From: Paenisporosarcina sp. OV554
GTDB lineage: Bacteria > Bacillota > Bacilli > Bacillales_A > Planococcaceae
Length of the DNA stretch: 64,000 bases
Assembly (NCBI RefSeq): GCF_003058165.1
Contig: NZ_QBUC01000005.1
Coordinates: 1 to 64,000 of the forward strand
Reading direction: 5' to 3'
The position numbers were made by a program, and so were the translations under genes. The notes beneath the pieces were generated by a model, which did not search any database, was not told where the DNA came from, and saw only the letters and a program-made list of their open reading frames with translations. Below, one piece after another: positions 25,974 through 34,113 of the stretch. Position 1 is the stretch's first letter; the number at the start of each line of letters is the position of its first letter.

Positions 25974-26999
25974 CTATAACTTTACAATTTGTTTCGTTTC
26001 ATTTGATGTTATGGCACCTAAAATGACTTGCAATGATTTTTTGCCTTCTTCGCCCGTAATAAGAGGTGGATTTCCCGACAATATCGATTCTACAAAATGG
26101 TCGATAACGCCAGAAGTGTCTTGACCACCTTCATCATTGGATTGTATTTGACCAAGATTAAGTTCTTCTTTTGTTTTGTCATTTTTATGGTAAACAACTG
26201 AAAAAGTATCATCATCTTCCAAACGTAAAACGCCATTTTCTGCATAGATAACAGTTGAATTATCTTCTGTCCCATTATAAGACCAGCTGGCAGCGAGCGT
26301 GCCGATGATGCCACTCTCTGTTTTTAAAATAAGAACTGCATTGTCGTCTACGTCCGCGTTTTTCTTCGAACTTGTTTCAACCATTGCAGCAACTTCAACA
26401 ATTTCTTCACCTAAAATATGGCGGATTAAATCTGTTTTGTGAACACCAAGGTCACCCATTGCCCCAATAAATGCTTCCTCCTTTTTAAAGAACCAGCTGT
26501 CTTTTCCTTCTGCACTCCATGTTTCTGGTCCTGGATGCCCAAAAGCTGTTCTGAAGCTATATACTTTACCGAGCTTTCCTGAAGTGATCCATTCTTTTGC
26601 TAGCTGATGAGATTTAACAAAACGTTGGTTGTGAGCAATCATTAATGTTTTGCCGCTATTTTTTGCAGCTTCAATCATTTGATCTGCTTCTACTTCACTT
26701 GTTGCCATTGGTTTTTCGCACAGAACGTGCTTGCCTGCTTTTAATGCAGCAATTGAAATTGGTGCGTGTAAGTAATTTGGTGTACAAACACTTACCGCAT
26801 CAAGGTCTTCTTTTAATAAATCATTGTAATCAGTAAATGTTTTAGCCGCTCCAAAATTCGCGCCAACTTCTTCTACTCGAGCTTGATTAATATCACATAC
26901 CGCAACAATTTCTACCTCATTATTTCGAGCATACTCGACTAAATGACGATATTTTGCAATACTTCCTGTACCGATGACACCAATTTTTAATTTTGTCAT
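25974..26999 (-). CDS. Gfo/Idh/MocA-family oxidoreductase (second of two)
   Basis: NAD(P)-dependent dehydrogenase, 341 aa, similar to ThuB/YcjS-type proteins. The Rossmann motif is IGVIGTGSIAKYRH at the N-terminus, CEKPMATSEVEAD lies near residue 93, and MGDLGVHKTDLIRHILGEEI near 180 carries the catalytic H. It is only distantly similar to its neighbour, so it is probably not a recent duplicate. In ThuB and YcjS systems such enzymes oxidise the C3 hydroxyl of glycosides to 3-keto products; this assignment is inferred from context. Confidence 0.9.
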   Translation of the reverse strand: MTKLKIGVIGTGSIAKYRHLVEYARNNEVEIVAVCDINQARVEEVGANFGAAKTFTDYNDLLKEDLDAVSVCTPNYLHAPISIAALKAGKHVLCEKPMATSEVEADQMIEAAKNSGKTLMIAHNQRFVKSHQLAKEWITSGKLGKVYSFRTAFGHPGPETWSAEGKDSWFFKKEEAFIGAMGDLGVHKTDLIRHILGEEIVEVAAMVETSSKKNADVDDNAVLILKTESGIIGTLAASWSYNGTEDNSTVIYAENGVLRLEDDDTFSVVYHKNDKTKEELNLGQIQSNDEGGQDTSGVIDHFVESILSGNPPLITGEEGKKSLQVILGAITSNETKQIVKL

Positions 27000-27005
27000 A
27001 ATTCT

Positions 27006-27734
27006 CTATTCCTCCTTATAGCCTTTAAGCTTTTCCAGTGGCTTTGAATTTCCATAGACCGGGTAGTCTCGTGTTGATGGTGTTGCCCATTTGACAGCAT
27101 TACCGATTACTTTTTGAATTTGTTTATTGTAGTAAGTTGGGTGCGTTTCATGTCCTGGACGGAAGTAAAATATCTTTCCGTTACCGCGTTTGAAAGTTGC
27201 TCCACTTCTGAACACTTCTCCTCCTTGGAACCAGCTAAGGAAGACTAGTTCTTCAGGTGCTGGAATATCAAAATGTTCGCCGTACATTTCTTCTTCTTCA
27301 AGCTCGATGTATTCACCAATTCCTTCAGCGATTGGATGGCTTGGATCGACAACCCAAAGACGTTCTTTCTCCTTTGCTTCACGCCATTTCAAATCGCAAC
27401 CAGTGCCCATAAGTTTTTTGAAAATTTTAGAGAAATGAGCAGAATGAAGAACAATTAGTCCCATTCCTTCCCATACACGCTTTTGAACTTTCTCAACAAC
27501 TTCATCGCTCACTTCTTCATGTGCAAGATGTCCCCACCAAATAAGAACGTCTGTATTGTTTAAAACATCATCTGTTAGTCCATGTTCTGGCTCATCTAAT
27601 GTTGCTGTTTTCACATCGAAGCCTTGTTCGCCTAGTGCAGATGCTAAAACTTGATGTATTCCGTCCGGATAAATTTTTCGAACTTCTTCATGTTGTTGTT
27701 CATGACGATACTCATTCCATACTGTTACTTTCAT
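27006..27734 (-). CDS. ThuA-like protein
   Basis: ThuA-like domain protein (glutamine amidotransferase-like fold), 242 aa, named after the rhizobial trehalose-utilisation protein ThuA. The family pattern is seen in [10 protein letters not shown] at the N-terminus, [13 protein letters not shown] near residue 63, [20 protein letters not shown] near 94, and [13 protein letters not shown] near 195. The enzyme activity of ThuA proteins is not settled; they act in 3-keto-glycoside metabolism. It is encoded between the dehydrogenases and the ABC permeases in one operon. Confidence 0.88.
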   Translation of the reverse strand: MKVTVWNEYRHEQQHEEVRKIYPDGIHQVLASALGEQGFDVKTATLDEPEHGLTDDVLNNTDVLIWWGHLAHEEVSDEVVEKVQKRVWEGMGLIVLHSAHFSKIFKKLMGTGCDLKWREAKEKERLWVVDPSHPIAEGIGEYIELEEEEMYGEHFDIPAPEELVFLSWFQGGEVFRSGATFKRGNGKIFYFRPGHETHPTYYNKQIQKVIGNAVKWATPSTRDYPVYGNSKPLEKLKGYKEE

Positions 27735-27747
27735 TTATAGCACTCCT

Positions 27748-28569
27748 CTATTCTTTGACTGAGCCAGACGTTAATCCAGCGACTATTCTTCTTTGGAAAA
27801 TCAACACCAGTATAACAATAGGGATAGTCACTATGACAGTGGCAGCTGATATATCCCCCCAAGGAATCGTAAATTGACTTTGATAGAAGGAGATTCCGAC
27901 TGGCACCGTGCGCCATGTATCCTCTGTGTTGATGGTTAATGCAAATAAATATTCATTCCACGCGGCAATAAACACCAGAATACCTGTCGTAAATACACCT
28001 GGTGCTGCAAGTGGAAAAATAACTTTACGGAAAGTTTGAAAAGGTGTTGCTCCATCAAGCTTTGCTGATTCTTCAAGTTCCCAAGGAATCTTCTGAAAGA
28101 ATGTAGCAAGAATCCAGATTGCAAGAGGCAGACTGATGGTTATGTAAGGAATTACGAGTCCCATATAACTGTTGCGAAGACCCACTGCTGTAATAAAGTT
28201 GTAGATTGGTGAAATAATTGCGATTTGCGGAAACATAGATGCCGCTAAAATCACGCCTAAAATCAACCCTTTAAATTTAATTGGAAGTCGAGTCAGTGCA
28301 TATGCAGCAATTGAAGCGAATGCAATCGCAATAATCGTTGTTAAGCTAGATATGATAAAACTATTCATCATATAACGAACTAAAGGACGATTTGTTAATG
28401 CATTTTCATAAGATTCTAGTGATGGATTTGATGTAAACCATTTAAAATTGTTGAAAATTTCACCCGGCGGTTTGATCGATGTGAGGAAGACCCAGATGAA
28501 AGGGAACATCACGAAAAATACAAACACGACTAGAAATATGTAAAACCAAATACCTGGACGTTTATTCAT
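27748..28569 (-). CDS. Sugar ABC transporter permease, MalG type
   Basis: Inner-membrane permease of the carbohydrate uptake family CUT1, 273 aa, with six TM helices. The coupling-helix EAA motif is ELEESAKLDGATPFQTFRKVIFPL near residue 185. It forms a heterodimer with the permease encoded just upstream. The operon carries no ATPase gene, so a shared ATPase such as MsmX must power it. Confidence 0.93.
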   Translation of the reverse strand: MNKRPGIWFYIFLVVFVFFVMFPFIWVFLTSIKPPGEIFNNFKWFTSNPSLESYENALTNRPLVRYMMNSFIISSLTTIIAIAFASIAAYALTRLPIKFKGLILGVILAASMFPQIAIISPIYNFITAVGLRNSYMGLVIPYITISLPLAIWILATFFQKIPWELEESAKLDGATPFQTFRKVIFPLAAPGVFTTGILVFIAAWNEYLFALTINTEDTWRTVPVGISFYQSQFTIPWGDISAATVIVTIPIVILVLIFQRRIVAGLTSGSVKE

Positions 28570-28581
28570 CTTGATTCCCCC

Positions 28582-29898
28582 TTATCGACTCGATCGTCCT
28601 GCAAAAAGATCAGACCCGATGAATTTTATAAATAGAGTTGAAATAATTGCTACACAAGCAAATACGATTACAGAAAGAACAGAACCTGCGCCGAAGTTTT
28701 GTTGTGAGAACAATGTAATGTACGCATAAATCGAAATAGATTCCGTCGAGTTAGCTGGTCCTCCGCCTGTAAGAACGAAGATTAGATCAAACACTCGGAA
28801 GGCATCTAAAGTACGGAATAATAAAGCTACTAAAATAGCTGACTTTAACATTGGTAATGTAATTTTCCAGAATTGTTGCCACTTATTCGCTCCATCAACT
28901 TCCGCTGCTTCATACAAAGAACCCGAAATCGTTTGCAGTCCAGCAAGTAATAGAAGGGCCATATACGGTGTTGTTTTCCAAACGTCCGCAAATATGACTG
29001 AGAACATACCACCTGTACCTGTTGATAAAAGAACAGAAGCATCTCGAATTAAACCAAACTGTTCAAAGTAGTGAGAAACAATACCTGTTTGACCATCATA
29101 TAAGAAGGCCCACATCATGGCTGCAACTGCGGTTGGTATCGCCCAAGGAATTAGTACGGATGCCCGAACCAGCCCCCTACCCATAAAGACACGGTTAATC
29201 AGCAAGGCAATAAGTAAACCGAGAACAAGCTCAACCCCAACTGATGCTACAGTGAAGAACATCGTATTCCCCAGAGCTTTCCACATACGTTCACTTTGTA
29301 AATATTTTGAATAGTTGCCTAAGCCAATAAAGTTAGATTCAATAATCGCGCGGTTAGAAGAGTTAATGGCCCCCGCAACATTTGCTGATGCGGTTTTAAA
29401 AGCTTCATCTTCAGAATTCTGAGAAAGCGTTGTTATTTCTTTTTCCGCACTCGTCAAGAAATCTTTATAGTCGCTTGCAAAGTCTTTATCAACTTCTGCA
29501 TATTTTAATTCTCTATCTGAAATGGCAGTAAAGGAAGCAAGGCGACCTTCAACTTCTTCATATTGTTCGCTAAGTCCATCCATCGCTAACAGTTTTTCAT
29601 GATAGGCTTCGATATCTTTACTTATCTTAGTTGCCGCATCTGCAACATCTTGGTTTGGTGCCTGGCCAGCTAAACCTTCAAGATCTCGTGATAAGTAAAA
29701 GAAATCGTTTGCATAGCGCTCCAAATCGACATTGGATTTTACAAACCTCTCTGATCGAGAAGGATCATTCAAACGATAGTCGAACAAACTGTTATAAAAA
29801 GATTGGGCAACCGGCCATAACGTAATCATAATAACGAGTAGTAGGGCAGGTGCGACCATCAAATAACCAAGTTGTTTTTCACTCAACTCAAACTTCAA
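28582..29898 (-). CDS. Sugar ABC transporter permease, MalF type, with large extracytoplasmic insert
   Basis: CUT1 permease of 438 aa from the TTG at 29898 (GAGGTG 6 nt upstream). Typical six-TM relatives are about 290-310 aa. The extra ~150 residues (about 40-190) lie between TM1 and TM2. They are hydrophilic and mostly predicted helical (DLERYANDFFYLSRDLEGL, YEEVEGRLASFTAISDRE), placing a soluble domain outside the membrane. The EAA motif is SLYEAAEVDGANKWQQFWKI near residue 335. The insert sits where E. coli MalF has its P2 domain and may dock the binding protein. Confidence 0.9.
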   Translation of the reverse strand: MKFELSEKQLGYLMVAPALLLVIMITLWPVAQSFYNSLFDYRLNDPSRSERFVKSNVDLERYANDFFYLSRDLEGLAGQAPNQDVADAATKISKDIEAYHEKLLAMDGLSEQYEEVEGRLASFTAISDRELKYAEVDKDFASDYKDFLTSAEKEITTLSQNSEDEAFKTASANVAGAINSSNRAIIESNFIGLGNYSKYLQSERMWKALGNTMFFTVASVGVELVLGLLIALLINRVFMGRGLVRASVLIPWAIPTAVAAMMWAFLYDGQTGIVSHYFEQFGLIRDASVLLSTGTGGMFSVIFADVWKTTPYMALLLLAGLQTISGSLYEAAEVDGANKWQQFWKITLPMLKSAILVALLFRTLDAFRVFDLIFVLTGGGPANSTESISIYAYITLFSQQNFGAGSVLSVIVFACVAIISTLFIKFIGSDLFAGRSSR

Positions 29899-29996
29899 CT
29901 GTATCACCTCTTATTAATTAATATAAGGGAAGGCGAGCGTTCCACCTCCCCTTATTATTCGGACTGAACTCTTATCCGTTTTAAAACTTTTCTCTA

Positions 29997-31292
29997 TTAC
30001 TCTGCCATTGCTGCAACAATTTTATCTTGCATGTTTTTCGCAGCTTCTTCAGGAGTGATGTCTTTAGCAAGTGCTTTTGAAAGTTCAACTTGCATGATAT
30101 CAGAGATTACTGGATAAATTGGTGATACTGGTCTTGGTACAGCATTTTGAAGTGTAGCTACGAACTCTTCATTTGAAAATAGTACTGCTGCTTCTTTTAC
30201 TTCTTCGTCTTCATAAAGCGATGCAATTGTTGGAGCACGTCCACCTTCAACAGCACTGATTTTTTGACCTTCAGGACCAGACATGAATTTCACGAATTCC
30301 CAAGCAGCTTCTTGGTTTTCACTATAACGATTAATCATACTCATCCAGCCACCAAGTGTTGCAGCGTTCGTGTCGTCACCAGACGGAAGGACTGCGAAAC
30401 CAACATTTCCAGCTACTTTAGAAGCTTCTTTGTCTTCAGAAGTCGACTGCATGTATGGCCAGTTACGAGCGAAAACTGATTGACCACCAACCCATGCATT
30501 GTTTGTTTCAGTTTCTTGGAAACTTAAGATATTACTAGGAACGAAATCAGAGTTAACGAATTCAACCATTTTTGTAATACCTGCAACAGTTTCAGGCGTA
30601 TTTACAACAACTTCATTGTTTTCATCTACAACTTGACCACCGTAAGCTGCGATAAATTCAACCGCATTACACACTAATCCTTCATATTGATTTGCTTGCA
30701 TCAGGTAACCAAACTCAGTACCTTCTTTGCCTTTTAACTCACTTGCCATATCGAAAAGCTCATCCCATGTTTTAGGTGGTGTTTCCACGATGTCCTTACG
30801 GTAGAAAAGCAGTCCAGCATCTGTGTATTTCGGCATTGCGTATTGACGACCGTTAAAGTTACCAGATTGAACCGTACCAGGGAAGTAATCATCCATGTTG
30901 ATTCCATCTGCTTCAATAAAGCGATCTAGTTCTAACGCATATTGAGCTTGTGCAAACTCAGCTGGCCAGATTACATCAGCATCAAATACATCTATTTCTG
31001 CACTTTGGCTACTGAAAGTTGTTACGTATTGATCGTGTGATGCACCCGTATCTGCTGGCATTTCTTGTCGTTTAACAGTAATATTCGGATTTTTTTCTTC
31101 AAATGCTGCAATTAGCTTATCTGTTGCGCCAGTGACATCAACACCACTTGCATAAACGATTTCAACTTTCTTCTCAGATGTATCACCGTCTTTTGTATCC
31201 GTTGTTTCCTTATCCGTACCGTTACATGCTCCTAAAAGCATACTCATTGTTAAAATCGTGGCACCTGCCACTTTTTTGTTCCAAAGTTTCAT
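29997..31292 (-). CDS. Sugar ABC transporter substrate-binding lipoprotein
   Basis: Extracellular solute-binding protein family 1, 431 aa. The N-terminal signal and lipobox (LLGACNG, cysteine about 23) anchor it to the membrane. The mature part has the usual opening VEIVYASGVDVTGATDKLI and SBP motifs such as GGWMSMINRYSENQEAAWEF near residue 315. It resembles trehalose/maltose-type ThuE binding proteins. GGGGAG precedes the ATG. It lies 21 bp after the LacI gene in the same operon. Confidence 0.93.
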   Translation of the reverse strand: MKLWNKKVAGATILTMSMLLGACNGTDKETTDTKDGDTSEKKVEIVYASGVDVTGATDKLIAAFEEKNPNITVKRQEMPADTGASHDQYVTTFSSQSAEIDVFDADVIWPAEFAQAQYALELDRFIEADGINMDDYFPGTVQSGNFNGRQYAMPKYTDAGLLFYRKDIVETPPKTWDELFDMASELKGKEGTEFGYLMQANQYEGLVCNAVEFIAAYGGQVVDENNEVVVNTPETVAGITKMVEFVNSDFVPSNILSFQETETNNAWVGGQSVFARNWPYMQSTSEDKEASKVAGNVGFAVLPSGDDTNAATLGGWMSMINRYSENQEAAWEFVKFMSGPEGQKISAVEGGRAPTIASLYEDEEVKEAAVLFSNEEFVATLQNAVPRPVSPIYPVISDIMQVELSKALAKDITPEEAAKNMQDKIVAAMAE

Positions 31293-31313
31293 AAGTAAAT
31301 CTCCCCTATCGTT

Positions 31314-32300
31314 TTATGTGGATTGTCGTTCGATTAATTGAATAGGTAATATAATGTCCTGTGCATCATTTATTCGCGTTTTGTTAATGATCTCTATCAT
31401 CACATCCATCGACCGATACCCTATGTCTGTGGTGAATTGATTGATGGTCGTGATTTGTGGATCGAGTAGTTCTGCAATGGGCTGGTCATCAAATCCTACG
31501 ACAGCCAGATCATTTGGCACATGCCATGAATGTTTTTTTGCTTCATGGATGATGCCTGCAGCTACTTCATCACTGCCACTGAATACAGCCGTTGGTGGTT
31601 TAGACAGCTGTTTAATCTTTCTAAAGATGTCTCGCCCGTCTTCAATCGTGAAAACATCTCGAAACATCCATTCTTTTACTGGTTCAATTCCTACCTCTGT
31701 AATCGCTTTTAAATAACCTTTACGACGATTGACAGAAACGCTACTGTCGTTACCTTGACAGTAGGCAATTTTAAAATGCCCTTTTTCAAGTAAGTGCTTG
31801 GTACCAATGTAACCGCCTTCAATTTGGTCTAGTCTGACTCTGGTGACTGTAGCATCGGGATCGTATTCATTGCAGTAAATGATTGGACCGTACTTTGTAT
31901 AAGGTTCAATCACTGACCAATGATTTTCAACCGAGGCCATAATAATGCCATCTACTTGCTTAGATATGAGAAGCTTGAAAAATTCAAGTTCCTTTGCCTT
32001 ATCAATCCTAGTATTGCAAAGGATTAACTGAAAGCCGTATGTGGCAGCTCTTTTTTCCATCGCATCGACCAATTGACTAAAGAATGGATTGGCAATACGG
32101 GAAACGAGGACAGCAATTTTCTTTGTTTTTACATTTCGCATTTGTTGAGCTGAAGAATTAGGTACATATCCAAGTTCTTCCATCGCGTTTTTCACGGCAA
32201 TCTTCTTATCATCACTAACATATGGATGGTTGTTAATCACTCTCGATACAGTAGCCTGAGACAACCCAGCCCTTAAGGCAACATCTTTAATGGTATACAT
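31314..32300 (-). CDS. LacI-family transcriptional repressor of the glycoside operon
   Basis: LacI/GalR regulator, 328 aa. The N-terminal HTH is TIKDVALRAGLSQATVSRVI, followed by the hinge YVPNSSAQQM and a periplasmic-binding-like ligand domain (KKIAVLVSRIANPFFSQLVD onward). It is the promoter-proximal gene of the transport and catabolic operon. A palindrome matching LacI-family operators overlaps the -10 box in front of it, so it probably represses its own operon until a glycoside or derivative binds. Confidence 0.93.
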   Translation of the reverse strand: MYTIKDVALRAGLSQATVSRVINNHPYVSDDKKIAVKNAMEELGYVPNSSAQQMRNVKTKKIAVLVSRIANPFFSQLVDAMEKRAATYGFQLILCNTRIDKAKELEFFKLLISKQVDGIIMASVENHWSVIEPYTKYGPIIYCNEYDPDATVTRVRLDQIEGGYIGTKHLLEKGHFKIAYCQGNDSSVSVNRRKGYLKAITEVGIEPVKEWMFRDVFTIEDGRDIFRKIKQLSKPPTAVFSGSDEVAAGIIHEAKKHSWHVPNDLAVVGFDDQPIAELLDPQITTINQFTTDIGYRSMDVMIEIINKTRINDAQDIILPIQLIERQST

Positions 32301-32339
32301 GCGCTCACCCTCCTATAGGAACACCTCCAAATAATCATG

Positions 32340-32385
32340 TATGAAATCGTTTTCATAAATAGAGCATATTACAAATCTTTGACAA
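32340..32385 (-). promoter_or_regulatory. Promoter and LacI/CcpA-type operator of the glycoside operon
   Basis: On the minus strand the -35 box TTGTCA (32380-32385) and -10 box TATTTA (32356-32361) are 18 bp apart. The palindrome TATGAAAACGATTTCATA (32340-32357) overlaps the -10. Its core TGAAAACGATTTCA fits the LacI-family pattern and also the catabolite-response consensus TGWAANCGNTNWCA. It could therefore bind the local repressor, CcpA, or both. Confidence 0.75.
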
Positions 32386-32565
32386 TTACAATATGTGATT
32401 TGAAAATTCTAAATATTTCTTTTGTTATGATGCATAATGACTAATTCTCTCGTTAACACTTCACAACTATTTTATCTACCCAATTCCTTTTATGACAGAC
32501 AAATGGACTGAATACTTCCATAAGAGTAGCTAATTTCAATGTTAGGCTAACTTAAAAATTTGCAA

Positions 32566-32597
32566 AAAAAAACACCTACTCTATTGTAGGTGTTTCG
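32566..32597 (-). terminator. Terminator after the 45-aa ORF
   Basis: AACACCTACAATAGAGTAGGTGTT then TTTTTTT on the minus strand, 24 bp past the stop of the small ORF at 32621. Confidence 0.9.
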
Positions 32598-32620
32598 ATT
32601 GTATGATCTATGTTGTTAAG

Positions 32621-32758
32621 TCAGCCTTGTGATTGTGGATTTTGAGCAGGTGATGCCAATGCTTTTAACATTTCGAGACGAGATTTTGTCAGAGTAACGG
32701 TGACACCCAACTTTGACAAGTTCGAAACGATTTTTCTCAAATCAACTTCTTTCGTCAT
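32621..32758 (-). CDS. Small hypothetical protein, 45 aa
   Basis: A short ORF with AGAGGTGG 5 nt before its ATG and a strong terminator directly after it, which makes it a credible gene. The product begins MTKEVDLRKIVSNLSKLGVT and ends in a P/Q/S-rich tail. It has no membrane segment or cysteine; residues 5-34 could form amphipathic helices. I do not recognise a family. It is monocistronic between the glycoside operon promoter and the CBS gene. Confidence 0.65.
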   Translation of the reverse strand: MTKEVDLRKIVSNLSKLGVTVTLTKSRLEMLKALASPAQNPQSQG

Positions 32759-32955
32759 ACAATCCACCTCTATCTTTCCTCTAGTTTATAGGAACGCATT
32801 TATTCACTAAAAGTTTCAAGTAAATCGTTTAAAAAATTTGACTTTTTATTTTATATACATATTATACCACGTTTATCCACTTTTAATTCTTTCAATTTTG
32901 TTACATATTTTAATCATTTGTAAATCATACTAAGAAATATTAAAGGAGGAGTTGT

Positions 32956-33369
32956 ATGAAAATTAAAGACATTATGTCACGTGATATCGTGACATGTAAC
33001 CCTACCGATTTGATTTCAGAAATTGCTCAAAGTATGAGAGCACTGGATATTGGCTGCATGCCAGTAGTTGAAGGTACTCGTGTCATTGGTATGATTACTG
33101 ATCGTGACATCGTAACGAGATCTGTCGCCAAAAATGGTAAAAGATTCGTAAAAGACGTGATGTCCGATGAAGTCATTTCTGTTGGTCCCGAGTCAACTTC
33201 ACTAGAAGCTGCTGAAATCATGGCTCAACATCGCATACGACGTTTGCCAGTAATTAAAAATGACTCTATTGTTGGTTTTGTGGCACTAGCTGATTTATCA
33301 GTTCCTAGTGAAACGGCTCACGAAGCGTCACAAGCTCTACATGAAATTTCAGAACCAAGACACCTTTAA
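32956..33369 (+). CDS. CBS-domain pair protein
   Basis: A stand-alone pair of CBS domains, 137 aa, of the YhcV/YlbB type. The two repeats begin IMSRDIVTCNPTDLISEIAQ (residue 5) and VMSDEVISVGPESTSLEAAE (about 67). Each ends with the nucleotide-contacting pattern G(M/F)(I/V)(T/A)xxD/DL. Such proteins sense adenine nucleotides or NAD; the target here is unknown. AAAGGAGGAG precedes the ATG. Confidence 0.92.
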   Translation: MKIKDIMSRDIVTCNPTDLISEIAQSMRALDIGCMPVVEGTRVIGMITDRDIVTRSVAKNGKRFVKDVMSDEVISVGPESTSLEAAEIMAQHRIRRLPVIKNDSIVGFVALADLSVPSETAHEASQALHEISEPRHL

Positions 33370-33373
33370 TGAA

Positions 33374-33402
33374 CTCCCCAAACTTTTTACAGAGTTTGGG
33401 GT
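33374..33402 (+). terminator. Terminator after the CBS gene
   Basis: CCCCAAACT, loop, AGTTTGGGG then TTTTC on the plus strand, separating the CBS gene from csoR. Confidence 0.88.
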
Positions 33403-33419
33403 TTTCTGATTGCAATCTC

Positions 33420-33449
33420 TTTACATACCCCATCGAGGTACTTTATACT
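33420..33449 (+). promoter_or_regulatory. csoR promoter with CsoR operator in the spacer
   Basis: -35 TTTACA (33420-33425) and -10 TATACT (33444-33449) are 18 bp apart. The spacer is filled by TACCCCATCGAGGTA (33426-33440), an imperfect inverted repeat of the CsoR box type. The same TACCCCAT...GGTA pattern recurs in front of copA. Copper binding to CsoR would release both sites. Confidence 0.82.
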
Positions 33450-33474
33450 ATAGAAAATCTGGAGGTGCTAATTC

Positions 33475-33810
33475 ATGATTCAAGCATCAAATGTTTCACC
33501 AAATGAAGATTCTCTGGATACCACTACTTGTCGAAAAAGTCACCATCCTGATTCCGTAAAAAAAGATTTAACGACTCGTTTAAATCGAATTGAAGGACAA
33601 ATACGCGGCATCAAAGGCATGGTTGATAAAGATGTGTATTGTGATGATATTATTACCCAATTATCAGCAACTCAATCAGCATTAAACAGTGTGGCAAAAG
33701 TTCTTCTCGACGGGCATTTAAAAGGCTGCGTAAAAGAACGATTAGCTGCAGGAGAGAATGAAGTATTAGACGAATTATTAACCACCGTCCAAAAATTAAT
33801 GCGTAAATAA
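33475..33810 (+). CDS. csoR: Copper-sensing repressor CsoR
   Basis: DUF156/CsoR family repressor, 111 aa. The Cu(I) ligands C-H-C are visible in VYCDDI (about residue 60) and GHLKGCV (about 85 and 89). The helix RLNRIEGQIRGIKGMV is the family hallmark. It is a dimer-of-dimers DNA-binding protein that releases DNA when it binds Cu(I). The N-terminal ~25 residues are longer than in many relatives. It is first in csoR-copZ-copA, the standard Bacillales arrangement. Confidence 0.95.
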   Translation: MIQASNVSPNEDSLDTTTCRKSHHPDSVKKDLTTRLNRIEGQIRGIKGMVDKDVYCDDIITQLSATQSALNSVAKVLLDGHLKGCVKERLAAGENEVLDELLTTVQKLMRK

Positions 33811-33825
33811 TGAGGAGGAATCATT

Positions 33826-34038
33826 ATGGTAGATCGCGTAACGTTAAATGTAGAAGGCATGTCTTGCGGACATTGCGTTAAAGCAATTGAGAACAGTGTT
33901 ACAGCAATTTCAGGTGTTGATAATGTTCAAGTTCAATTAGATTCTGGTACAGTCAATGTTGAATTTAATAAAGATGCTGTAGAGGTTGAACATATTACAA
34001 ATGCAATTGAAGAACAAGGCTACACAATCGGAAATTAA
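33826..34038 (+). CDS. copZ: Copper chaperone CopZ
   Basis: Single HMA-domain metallochaperone, 70 aa. The Cu(I) motif is GMSCGHCVKAIE near residue 12, with the ferredoxin-like fold completed by VNVEFNKDAVEVEHITNAIE. It delivers Cu(I) to CopA. GGAGGA precedes the ATG, and it starts 15 bp after csoR. Confidence 0.96.
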   Translation: MVDRVTLNVEGMSCGHCVKAIENSVTAISGVDNVQVQLDSGTVNVEFNKDAVEVEHITNAIEEQGYTIGN

Positions 34039-34043
34039 AATTA

Positions 34044-34070
34044 GACTGCGGAATCGCAGTCTTTTTTTTC
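34044..34070 (+). terminator. Terminator between copZ and copA
   Basis: GACTGCG, loop, CGCAGTC followed by TTTTTTTT, directly after copZ. It should limit read-through into copA, which has its own CsoR box. Confidence 0.9.
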
Positions 34071-34077
34071 AATAAAA

Positions 34078-34096
34078 CATACCCCATTACGGTATG
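34078..34096 (+). promoter_or_regulatory. Second CsoR-type operator, in front of copA
   Basis: CATACCCCATTACGGTATG is an inverted repeat (CATACC/GGTATG). It shares TACCCCATnnnGGTA with the csoR promoter site. It lies 18 bp before the copA ATG and downstream of the terminator, so copA probably has its own copper-responsive promoter. I cannot place its -35/-10 boxes with confidence. Confidence 0.75.
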
Positions 34097-34113
34097 TGAT
34101 AGGAGTGAACCAT

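Noticed and set aside
23942-32300. Glycoside operon as an integrated mobile island
   Set aside because: I see no integrase, transposase, tRNA-associated direct repeats or sharp composition change. The nearby repeats are not clearly mobile.
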